A DNA stretch of 53,728 bases from Calditrichota bacterium (GTDB taxonomy: Bacteria; Zhuqueibacterota; JdFR-76; BMS3Abin05), in NCBI GenBank assembly GCA_013151735.1, contig JAADHR010000146.1, forward strand, positions 19,595 to 73,322, given 5' to 3'. The position numbers and the translations under genes are program-made. Positions 1-6,518 of this stretch are shown piece after piece. Positions within the stretch are counted from its first letter, which is position 1, and each line of letters starts with the position of its first letter. The notes beneath the pieces were generated by a model. It ran no database searches and was not told the DNA's origin. It saw only the letters and a program-made list of their open reading frames with translations.

Positions 1-2
1 GG

Positions 3-18
3 TGTAGAATAACCCTCA
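3..18. promoter_or_regulatory. Degenerate copy of the TGYAGAATATTCTRCA palindrome (candidate activator site)
   Basis: The left half TGTAGAAT is identical to the left half of the intact palindromes at 1764 and 42137, but the right half is poorly preserved (about 4 of 8). Its centre lies about 82 bp upstream of the -24 GG of the putative sigma-54 promoter at 92, the same distance as for the site at 42137. It is only credible because of that spacing; the window edge may hide a further copy. Confidence 0.35.
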
Positions 19-91
19 ATCGGGGGAGTCTTTCTCATATCTGTAATTTCTGATGGGTTGTTTTTTCTGGAATTGTCAATCGCGAGGCTTT

Positions 92-107
92 TGGCACAAT
101 AATTGAG
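92..107 (+). promoter_or_regulatory. Putative sigma-54 (-24/-12) promoter for the Spy-like gene
   Basis: TGGCAC-AATAA-TTGAG matches the -24 element of the sigma-54 consensus (TGGCAC-N5-TTGC) exactly and the -12 element in TTG, with A in place of the usual C. The predicted start of transcription is near 117-119, giving a leader of roughly 37 nt before the ATG at 155. The degenerate palindrome at 3-18 lies at enhancer distance. Confidence 0.5.
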
Positions 108-154
108 CCTTACCATCGTGAACGTTAAAAATAACCAAAACGAGGAGGTTTAAA

Positions 155-781
155 ATGAGACAAAAAATGATTATGACATTCGCAATTGTGCTGGGACTTT
201 TGACATTCGGCGAGTGGGCCATGGCTCAATCAGCCGGGCAGAGCAACACTCCCATGCCAATGAAAAACAGCATGATGCAAATGCGTCAAAAGGCCATGGG
301 CAATACCGCAAGTGCCCAGGCAAAACCCGGTATGATGCAGGGCGGCATGATGGGCATGATGAGTATGATGAAGGGGAATGGCATGATGGGCATGCACGAT
401 CCGCTGTTTAAAACCCTCTACGCTTATGGGTGTCCGGGATATTTATTGAAAGTATCCACTCCCCTGGGTCTTTCCCAGGAACAAGTCCAAAAACTGGAAA
501 ACCTGAAGCTGAACTTTAAGAAGGTGGCTGTTCAGAATAAGGCCGACCGTCAGGTTGCAACCATCGAGCTCAAACAAATTCTAAATGCAAATAATCCGGA
601 TTTTAAAAAGGCCCGGGCAAAGGTTAATCAAATCAATGCGTTGGAAGGAAAGCTGCGCGTAACATTCCTGAGCACAATTGAACAGGGACGTCGGGTATTG
701 ACGCCGGATCAATTGCAAAAACTAAAAGCACTTTCAGCCCAAGCGCCTATGACAAAATGTAAAACAGGCATGATGAAATAG
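155..781 (+). CDS. Methionine-rich periplasmic Spy/CpxP-like protein
   Basis: 208 aa. Residues 1-24 form a signal peptide ending AMAQ. Residues 35-80 are extremely Met-rich (clusters such as MMQGGMMGMMSMMKG), the kind of thioether-rich segment that binds Cu(I) or Ag(I). The C-terminal half is helical and carries LTxxQ-like motifs typical of Spy/CpxP/ZraP periplasmic chaperones: LSQEQVQKL near 106-114 and LTPDQLQKL at 182-190. A strong ribosome site (GAGGAGG at 142-148) sets the start. A terminator follows directly. I infer a periplasmic metal-binding or stress chaperone. Family members such as ZraP are controlled by sigma-54 in enterobacteria, which fits the promoter proposed here. The exact metal is not shown by sequence. 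Confidence 0.8.
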   Translation: MRQKMIMTFAIVLGLLTFGEWAMAQSAGQSNTPMPMKNSMMQMRQKAMGNTASAQAKPGMMQGGMMGMMSMMKGNGMMGMHDPLFKTLYAYGCPGYLLKVSTPLGLSQEQVQKLENLKLNFKKVAVQNKADRQVATIELKQILNANNPDFKKARAKVNQINALEGKLRVTFLSTIEQGRRVLTPDQLQKLKALSAQAPMTKCKTGMMK

Positions 782-800
782 ATCAGACCCAAAAGCTGAC

Positions 801-833
801 GGGGCAGGGCTGAAAACTCTGCCCCATTTTTTT
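801..833 (+). terminator. Rho-independent terminator after the Spy-like gene
   Basis: A 7-bp GC stem (GGGGCAG at 801-807 paired with CTGCCCC at 819-825), an 11-nt loop and a run of seven T at 827-833. It lies 20 nt after the stop of the upstream gene and 31 nt before the next start, so the following SHOCT gene is either fed by read-through or has its own promoter. Confidence 0.8.
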
Positions 834-863
834 AGGATAACTTAAATAAGGAGGAAAAAAGAA

Positions 864-1097
864 ATGATGCACGGATTTGGCTGGGGCGGTATGTGGTTTG
901 GATCCATTTTTTGGCTCTTGTTTCTGGGAGTCATTATATGGGGCATTCTTTCCTTTACCCATAACCAAAAGAGAGAAAATCGCGAGATAACCACTCCAAG
1001 AGATGAAACACCGCTTGAAATTTTGAAAAAGCGTTACGCAAAGGGAGAACTGACTCAAAATGAATTTGATGCCATGAGGAAAAAATTAATTGAATAA
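864..1097 (+). CDS. Small membrane protein with C-terminal SHOCT domain
   Basis: 77 aa. A His/Trp/Gly-rich N-terminus (MMHGFGWGGMWFG) leads into one transmembrane helix at about 12-32. A basic/acidic linker follows, then a SHOCT motif (LEILKKRYAKGELTQNEFDAM) in the last 28 residues. SHOCT domains are short modules found at the ends of membrane and envelope proteins, probably for oligomerisation. The ribosome site AGGAGG at 850-855 lies 8 nt before the ATG. A paralogue is encoded at 1962. Such proteins are common next to copper genes, but the function is unknown. Confidence 0.8.
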   Translation: MMHGFGWGGMWFGSIFWLLFLGVIIWGILSFTHNQKRENREITTPRDETPLEILKKRYAKGELTQNEFDAMRKKLIE

Positions 1098-1291
1098 GAC
1101 ATCATTTTTTGAGTATATTAACGAGTGTGTTTCAAAATTATTTTTTGGAGCAATTGTGGCGGGGTGCCTTTGCGACTAAAAACAGGGCCCGGACTGCCAG
1201 CATATTTAACCATTGCAAATAACAAAAATACCCTTAGTTTGGGTTTGGAACACAGACAGACCCAAATCTCACAACGAATACGGGAGGAAAA

Positions 1292-1609
1292 ATGAGCACC
1301 GATTTAAGCGTTCACACCCTGGTTGATTTAGTCAGCTATCAAGCGGACTCCGTGGTCAGCAAAACGCTCCTGAAGAAGGATGCCGGGTCTGTAACACTCT
1401 TTGCTTTTGATCAAAATCAGGCTTTGAGTGAGCATACGGCTCCCTACGATGCCCTTGTCTACATTATGGATGGTGAGGCTGAAATCACCATTTCCGGGAA
1501 ACCGTTTATTTTAAGAACGGGAGAAAGCATCATCATGCCGGCCAATGATCCCCACGGCCTAAAAGCAACCCAAAAATTTAAGATGATGCTGGTCATGATC
1601 AAATCCTGA
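1292..1609 (+). CDS. Small single-domain cupin protein
   Basis: 105 aa, one cupin_2 barrel with no signal peptide, so cytoplasmic. Cupin motif 1 is partly kept (EHTAPYDALVYIMDGE: one His, with Tyr-Asp where the second His usually sits, and the closing Gly-Glu). Motif 2 is GESIIMPANDPHGL with its His. Metal ligation is therefore reduced to about two His residues plus possible acids. Ribosome site GGGAGG at 1282-1287. Stand-alone cupins of this size often serve as metal-binding or sensor-like proteins; no substrate can be assigned. The 194-bp gap before it holds a weak 7-bp inverted repeat (TTTGGGT at 1238, ACCCAAA at 1260). Confidence 0.8.
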   Translation: MSTDLSVHTLVDLVSYQADSVVSKTLLKKDAGSVTLFAFDQNQALSEHTAPYDALVYIMDGEAEITISGKPFILRTGESIIMPANDPHGLKATQKFKMMLVMIKS

Positions 1610-1759
1610 AAGGGTTTTTTATCAGAAACAGGGCTCAACCTTTTTACCCCGAAAGCGCAAATTAAAGAGAACGAATAAAAACAGCCATCCAAATAATAAC
1701 AGTACGATATTGCCTTTTCGTCCCTGTTTTCATCCAAAAAACTAATGAATCCTTATAAA

Positions 1760-1783
1760 ATTGTGTAGAATATTCTGCACAAT
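1760..1783. promoter_or_regulatory. 24-bp palindrome, best copy of the shared activator site
   Basis: Two 12-bp half sites, ATTGTGTAGAAT and the complement of ATTGTGCAGAAT, differ at a single base. The 16-bp core TGTAGAATATTCTGCA (1764-1779) recurs at 18184 and 42137. The centre lies about 117 bp upstream of the -24 GG at 1889. A symmetric site of this size suits a dimeric regulator with a helix-turn-helix such as Fis-type NtrC-family activators. Confidence 0.65.
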
Positions 1784-1794
1784 TCCAGATAAAG

Positions 1795-1810
1795 TAAAGA
1801 ATATTGTCTA
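1795..1810. promoter_or_regulatory. Weak second copy of the palindrome
   Basis: TAAAGAATATTGTCTA keeps the AGAAT/ATT core but has a poor right arm. Its centre is 31 bp (about three helical turns) from the strong site and about 86 bp from the -24 element, so it may be a tandem enhancer site. Evidence is suggestive only. Confidence 0.3.
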
Positions 1811-1887
1811 ATGTCTCATTTTAATTTCCTCTGAATAAATCCAGCTTATTTCATAAATAACAATACCCTATCGGCGCAATTATTCCA

Positions 1888-1903
1888 TGGCATAGGGTTT
1901 GCG
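1888..1903 (+). promoter_or_regulatory. Putative sigma-54 (-24/-12) promoter of the multicopper-oxidase operon
   Basis: TGGCAT-AGGGT-TTGCG has the GG and GC dinucleotides exactly 12 bp apart and differs from the consensus only in T for C at the end of the -24 element. It is the best of the set. The predicted start near 1913-1915 gives a leader of about 48 nt before the ATG at 1962. Confidence 0.6.
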
Positions 1904-1961
1904 TTTACTATGGACAACAAGAAAACTGAAAAAACACAAATAATACATAAGGAGAAAAATC

Positions 1962-2195
1962 ATGATGGTAGGAATGGGATTTGGATCGGTATTCGGGCTA
2001 CTTGCCCTGTTATTAATTGGTTGGGGTGCGTTTAACCTGTTTAACTCAAATCGAAACAGGGACCACTCTTTTTCACCAGGCAACACACCCGGCCGTTATT
2101 CGGACGCCCTGGATATTCTGAAACAGCGTTATGCCCGGGGCGAAATTTCGCAGATTGAATACGAACGCATGAGACAGGATCTTGGCAATTCATGA
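1962..2195 (+). CDS. Small membrane protein with C-terminal SHOCT domain (paralogue)
   Basis: 77 aa. One transmembrane helix at about 5-27, a polar linker, and a C-terminal SHOCT motif (DALDILKQRYARGEISQIEY). Same length and plan as the protein encoded at 864, with about half of the SHOCT residues shared. The ribosome site AAGGAG at 1949-1954 supports the ATG at 1962, though the ATG at 1965 is also possible. First gene of the unit driven by the promoter at 1888, ahead of the DUF2231 and multicopper-oxidase genes. Function unknown; envelope copper handling is inferred from context. Confidence 0.78.
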   Translation: MMVGMGFGSVFGLLALLLIGWGAFNLFNSNRNRDHSFSPGNTPGRYSDALDILKQRYARGEISQIEYERMRQDLGNS

Positions 2196-2259
2196 ATTTG
2201 CGCACGTATCTGATCCGCAAATTCCCCAATTCTTTAAACCAGTATAAAGGACGGCCATA

Positions 2260-3363
2260 ATGACACTTATTCCTGATTGGATGTCCAATGTGCATCCGCT
2301 CATCGTTCACTTTCCCATTGCCCTTCTGGTAATTGCCGTTGCGGCTGATTTTGTGGGACTTATTCTGCGACGCCAAACGTGGCTAAAACCGGCCGCATTG
2401 TGGCTTTATGTTTTTGGCGCACTGGGAACCATCGGCGCCTATCTTTCCGGTAAGCAGGCTGCAGACATTGTTAAATTTCCGCCCCCGGCTTTTCCGGTTA
2501 TCAGTACACACGCCGATCTGGCTCTTTTTACGATGTTGTTTTTCAGCATCTATGCTCTGTTACGGTTTCTAATTTATTGGAAAAAATGGGATCATCGTCC
2601 GGTTGTGGCTGTCCTTTTGTTTGTTGTGGCAGCGGCCGGACTTGGCCTGATACAGCAAACCGCTGAGCGGGGCGGTGAGCTGGTTTTTCGCTACGGTGTG
2701 GGCACCAAGACACAGGCCGTTCCTGCAGCAGCATCCGAAAATAAAACCCCCGCAGCAGCCATTGTCGTTGGCGAAAAAGGGTCCTGGCGCTGGAAGGCGG
2801 GTACGGATGCTCCGGCCACATTACGCCAGAATTTTAATCTTCTTCGGGGAAATTGGAAAAACTTGGTTTTGCAGGGTGTTCAGTTCAAAAACGGTACCCC
2901 GGCTTTAGACATTCAATCAAAAAGCAATGAACCCTTTTTATTCGATTTCGGACCAAATCTTGAAAATGTGCAAATTACGGCATGGGTCAATCTTGACGGG
3001 TTTAAAGGGCGTTTTTTTCTGGCACACCACATTTTGGGCCCGGGTGCCTACACATTTTTTGAAGCAGAAAATAACCAGGCCAAACTGGGACAAATGAAAA
3101 ACGGCGTTGTAAAAGTTTTCGACACAGGGGAATTCCCCCAGAAAACCTGGTTGACTTTTAAAGCCGTGAGCAGCAAGGGACATTTCCGCGGCTACATCAA
3201 TGACAAATTGGTCGCTCACGGTCACGGCTCCGATCCGGAAGCCGGGGCCGCAGGCTTTGGCTTTTCCGGCACGGGCAACATTCAGATTGCTGAAATCGAT
3301 GTGATTTCGCTGGACGAGGCAGTACCTATGATGAATATGGAACACCAGAATATGCCTCACTAA
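2260..3363 (+). CDS. DUF2231-type membrane protein with C-terminal jelly-roll-like domain
   Basis: 367 aa in two parts. Residues 1-135 form a four-helix membrane domain opening with NVHPLIVHFPIALL, the hallmark of the DUF2231/COG4244 family; its conserved His residues (HP, HF) could bind haem or metal. Residues about 165-350 form a soluble beta-rich region (ITAWVNLDGFKGRFFLAHH, AEIDVISL) resembling LamG/concanavalin-type folds and probably periplasmic. The C-terminus is Met/His-rich (MMNMEHQNMPH). DUF2231 proteins often occur in copper and cytochrome clusters. It sits 38 nt before the multicopper oxidase. The fusion of this membrane domain with a jelly roll is uncommon in my experience; the role is not known. 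Confidence 0.7.
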   Translation: MTLIPDWMSNVHPLIVHFPIALLVIAVAADFVGLILRRQTWLKPAALWLYVFGALGTIGAYLSGKQAADIVKFPPPAFPVISTHADLALFTMLFFSIYALLRFLIYWKKWDHRPVVAVLLFVVAAAGLGLIQQTAERGGELVFRYGVGTKTQAVPAAASENKTPAAAIVVGEKGSWRWKAGTDAPATLRQNFNLLRGNWKNLVLQGVQFKNGTPALDIQSKSNEPFLFDFGPNLENVQITAWVNLDGFKGRFFLAHHILGPGAYTFFEAENNQAKLGQMKNGVVKVFDTGEFPQKTWLTFKAVSSKGHFRGYINDKLVAHGHGSDPEAGAAGFGFSGTGNIQIAEIDVISLDEAVPMMNMEHQNMPH

Positions 3364-3401
3364 TCTTCAAATTCTATACGTAACTTTTGAGGGAGCTTTT
3401 T

Positions 3402-4595
3402 ATGAAACGAAGAAATTTTATGCAAACATCTACCATTTTAACCGCGGCTGCGGCCCTTTTGCCGACCCATTTGCTCAGTAAGCCGGTCATGGCCGCCAAC
3501 GCCCAAAAATTTCCGGCCCCGCTGAAACCCGTCATGGACGGCGATGTGAAGGAGTTCCACCTTTTTATCGATATCCATCAACAGGAATTCGTGCCCGGTT
3601 TTAAAATCCACACGCTGGCCTTTAACAATCAGGTGCCAGGACCGGAAATTCGTGTTAAACGCGGGGATAAGGTACGGGTTATTTTCAAAAACAAAACCGA
3701 GCTGAACCACACTATCCATTGGCACGGGATGCATGTTCCCTGGCGCATGGACGGTGTGCCTTATGTGACCCAAATGCCGGTGATGCCCGGGCAGGAGTTT
3801 GTGTACGAATTTACCGCCGAACCGCAGGGCACCCATTTTTACCACTGTCACTGGGGAACGTTATTACACATGCAGGCCGGTATGTACGGCAGCCTGATTG
3901 TAGAGGAAGACGACGATCCTATTCGCAAGCGCTTTCCTTATGAGCGCGAATACACCTTACTGTATTCGGCGCACGATGTGAACTTTTTGCGTGAAGAGAT
4001 GAACAGCATGCTGGAACGCATGAAAGAACGCATGTATCTGATGAAAACCGGACGGTTTAACAAAGAGCGTTTTGCCGTATTCAATACCAAAGAAGAATTT
4101 GTGCAGGCCGTTAAAAACGGCTATCAGCCGCCTTACGTGGTAAACCGCCGGGCGCCTGCCGACTTGCCGGTCGCCAACTGGTTTACGGTCAACGGAAAAT
4201 CGTATCCCATGACGCCCAATTTGTACATCAGAGAAGGTGAGAACATCCGCGTCCGTTTGATCAATGCCGGCATGGAAGAGCACTACCTGCATTTACACGG
4301 GCACGATTTTTGGCAGGTGGCCGATGACGGTCTGCCGGTGCCGCAGCCCTGGCAGCGCAATACCTTACGATTGAGTCCGGGTAAAACGCTGGACATTATT
4401 ATCGAGGGCAAAAACCGCGGCATTTGGACATTTCACGATCACGATACACGGCGGGTAACCAATAACGGGCTGTACCCGGGCGGCAACCTTTTGGCACTGG
4501 TGTACGAAGATCTGCCCGCCAAAGAGACGGAACTGAACATGATGGCTAAAAAAATGGGACTGAAAAACCTTCCCGTTGTGGCTTTAGATGAATAA
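3402..4595 (+). CDS. Two-domain multicopper oxidase with type 1 copper site in domain 1
   Basis: 397 aa. MKRRNFMQTS opens with a twin-arginine motif, so Tat export with copper loaded in the cytoplasm is likely. The ATG at 3402 with GAGGGA at 3389-3394 is preferred to the TTG at 3387. Domain 1 has HWHG (106-109) and HCHWGTLLHMQAGM (148-161), which provides both the trinuclear His pair and the type 1 set Cys149, His156, Met161. Domain 2 has HLHGHD (297-302) and HDHD (345-348), where Asp346 replaces the Cys of the usual C-terminal HCH motif. The type 1 site therefore lies in domain 1 only, the pattern of type C two-domain oxidases. A Met-rich stretch (199-214) may bind substrate Cu(I). Probable periplasmic cuprous oxidase. 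Confidence 0.85.
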   Translation: MKRRNFMQTSTILTAAAALLPTHLLSKPVMAANAQKFPAPLKPVMDGDVKEFHLFIDIHQQEFVPGFKIHTLAFNNQVPGPEIRVKRGDKVRVIFKNKTELNHTIHWHGMHVPWRMDGVPYVTQMPVMPGQEFVYEFTAEPQGTHFYHCHWGTLLHMQAGMYGSLIVEEDDDPIRKRFPYEREYTLLYSAHDVNFLREEMNSMLERMKERMYLMKTGRFNKERFAVFNTKEEFVQAVKNGYQPPYVVNRRAPADLPVANWFTVNGKSYPMTPNLYIREGENIRVRLINAGMEEHYLHLHGHDFWQVADDGLPVPQPWQRNTLRLSPGKTLDIIIEGKNRGIWTFHDHDTRRVTNNGLYPGGNLLALVYEDLPAKETELNMMAKKMGLKNLPVVALDE

Positions 4596-4636
4596 CCCCC
4601 CGGTTAGAGGGATGAACAGAAATTCTGGAGATTAAA

Positions 4637-5824
4637 ATGTACTTTATAAAAAACATATTCTTGCTTGCATTTCTGGCGGCTTTATTGCAAGGCGCCTCGG
4701 CCCAGGTCAGGCCGGAAACCCAACTGGGCGCCCGCGGAGTCATGTCTTTTAATACCGATATTCGCGGCAGCCAAAAAGCCACCAGCGTAAACGACTTTTC
4801 CGATACCGGAATTTTATTGGGCTTCCGGCAAAAATTGTACAGCAATTTTCGAGGCCAACTGGTTATTGGACTCCAATTTCCGGATGCCGATTCCGATTTG
4901 GGTCAGGTGTTTTTTCATCAGACCTTTTTAAGAATCGAAGATCAGAAGAACATTCTTAAAATGGGGCGTTCGCGCGTGCTCAGCGCTTTGATTGAATTTC
5001 CCACGTTACGCGATGACGACGCCCTGCCGCTGACCGACGCGCTGAATCCTTTCTCTTCCGGAGAAAACACGGAAGACAATCAATACGGGAATGTCATCGA
5101 AGCGGCGCATGTGTTCGCCCAGCGTTACTGGCTGCGCCTGCATGGCGAACATTTTACCCAAACCCCTCAGCCTCCGGCCACTTCCGAAACCGATTTCAGT
5201 TTAAATGCCGCGGGACTGGCTTTGGAATACCGGGTACCGGAAACGCAGATCTGGAACCGGCCGCGTATTCAGCAACTGGGAATCAGTTTGAACAATTTTT
5301 TAACGGACCGGCAGGGCTATTCCAACCAATTCGACCAAACATTGAAAAATATTCTGGTATCGGGCATCTTTAACATCAAGCCCGATCCCGTTTATTTTGT
5401 GGACGCTCGTTTTCAGGTGGTGTACAATTTGGGATTTAACGAAATCAAAACCATCGCCAATTATTACGATTTAACACGAGCCACAGCGGCGGCGCATTTT
5501 TTCTCTTTGCGTTTTTTGTATCGTAAATTAGAACGTCCAACCCTGCAACTGGCTCTTTCCGGCGGATTTAAAGTCTTTCCGAATTTAACGCGCCAAACCA
5601 AACAGTGGCAAATGGTGGCCAATGCTTTTTATCGCCTGGGCGAGAATTTTGATCTGGCAGTTCAGGTGCAGCATGCGCGTTTTAACGGCGATTTACAAGC
5701 TTTGTACGGGAAAAGCGAAACGCGCTTTCAGGCGGGTTTCGTTTATTCTATCGATCAGCGCTGGAACAAACAATTTGACGACCGCAATTCGCTGTTGAAT
5801 TTAGAACACGGTTATATTCCGTAG
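4637..5824 (+). CDS. Outer-membrane beta-barrel protein of unknown specificity
   Basis: 395 aa with a signal peptide (cleavage near GASAQ, 20-24) and then alternating amphipathic strands throughout, typical of a porin-like barrel. It starts 41 nt after the multicopper oxidase with GGAG at 4627-4630, so it belongs to the same transcription unit. The position after a cuprous oxidase recalls CopB/PcoB-type outer-membrane copper proteins, but I see no Met-rich N-terminus, so this is positional analogy only. The C-terminus lacks a clear terminal Phe/Tyr signature. Confidence 0.65.
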   Translation: MYFIKNIFLLAFLAALLQGASAQVRPETQLGARGVMSFNTDIRGSQKATSVNDFSDTGILLGFRQKLYSNFRGQLVIGLQFPDADSDLGQVFFHQTFLRIEDQKNILKMGRSRVLSALIEFPTLRDDDALPLTDALNPFSSGENTEDNQYGNVIEAAHVFAQRYWLRLHGEHFTQTPQPPATSETDFSLNAAGLALEYRVPETQIWNRPRIQQLGISLNNFLTDRQGYSNQFDQTLKNILVSGIFNIKPDPVYFVDARFQVVYNLGFNEIKTIANYYDLTRATAAAHFFSLRFLYRKLERPTLQLALSGGFKVFPNLTRQTKQWQMVANAFYRLGENFDLAVQVQHARFNGDLQALYGKSETRFQAGFVYSIDQRWNKQFDDRNSLLNLEHGYIP

Positions 5825-5843
5825 GCTTAAAAAGGCAAAAAAA

Positions 5844-6461
5844 ATGAAAGATGAAACAGAAAAAATCAAGAAACGTTATAATCGCACATCGGTGGTATTT
5901 GATCTGCTGGAAAAACCCATGGAGGGGTTTTCCGCCGGATGGCGGGAAGACATCATCAGCGAGGTATCGGGCACCGTGCTGGAAGTTGGTGTGGGTACCG
6001 GTCGAAATATTCCCTATTATCCGGAAACGGTAAACGTGATTGCCATTGATTTCAGCAAAAAAATGCTCGACAAGGCACGGGAAAAATATGAGAACACTCA
6101 CAAAAATGTCACATTTATCGAGATGGACGTTCAAAAAATGGACTTTAGCGATAACCGCTTCGATTGTGTGCTGACCTCCTGTGTTTTTTGTTCAGTACCG
6201 ATTCCTGTATTGGGTCTGAAAGAAATACGCCGCGTGTGCAAACCAGGCGGAAAAATTGTCATGCTGGAGCATGTGCGCAGTACCCACAAAGTAATTGGCC
6301 CGCTGATGGATGCACTCAATCCGTTTCCATTGTTCTTATACGGTGCCAATATCAACCGGGATACTGTTGGGAATCTGAAAAAAGCCGGTTTCACCACCAT
6401 TCATGTTACAGATTTGTGGGGAGATATCTTCAAAAAAATCGTTGTCATCAACGACAAATAG
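5844..6461 (+). CDS. Class I SAM-dependent methyltransferase (UbiE/PmtA-like)
   Basis: 205 aa, cytoplasmic. SAM motif I VLEVGVGTGRNIPYY (about 46-60) and acidic motif AIDFSKKMLDKA (about 69-80) are intact, followed by the DVQKMDF and post-motif strands of a Rossmann methyltransferase. Downstream features (LKEIRRVCKPGGKIVMLEHV) match ubiquinone/menaquinone C-methyltransferases and phospholipid N-methyltransferases. It starts 19 nt after the outer-membrane protein. Lipid head-group or quinone methylation is likely; the acceptor cannot be chosen from sequence. A CVFCSV stretch is the only Cys pair and is probably not a metal site. Confidence 0.75.
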   Translation: MKDETEKIKKRYNRTSVVFDLLEKPMEGFSAGWREDIISEVSGTVLEVGVGTGRNIPYYPETVNVIAIDFSKKMLDKAREKYENTHKNVTFIEMDVQKMDFSDNRFDCVLTSCVFCSVPIPVLGLKEIRRVCKPGGKIVMLEHVRSTHKVIGPLMDALNPFPLFLYGANINRDTVGNLKKAGFTTIHVTDLWGDIFKKIVVINDK

Positions 6462-6518
6462 TGTGCAAAATTGCCGCCGGGTGGTTTGCATGAATGACCC
6501 CAAAAATGAGAAAATGTA

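Larger units (their letters stand above)
1610..1961. other. 352-bp intergenic region with activator sites and promoter
   Basis: No credible gene is present. The region holds the palindrome at 1760-1783, a weaker second copy at 1795-1810 and the putative sigma-54 promoter at 1888-1903, described separately. No terminator could be identified after the cupin gene. Confidence 0.6.

Noticed and set aside
1238-1266. Operator for the cupin gene (TTTGGGT/ACCCAAA inverted repeat)
   Set aside because: Only 7 bp with a 15-bp gap and not repeated elsewhere; could be chance.
1764-1779. Palindrome as an NtrC nitrogen-regulation site, since PII-like genes are present
   Set aside because: NtrC sites have TGCAC...GTGCA arms; here the core is AGAATATTCT and most associated genes handle copper, not nitrogen.
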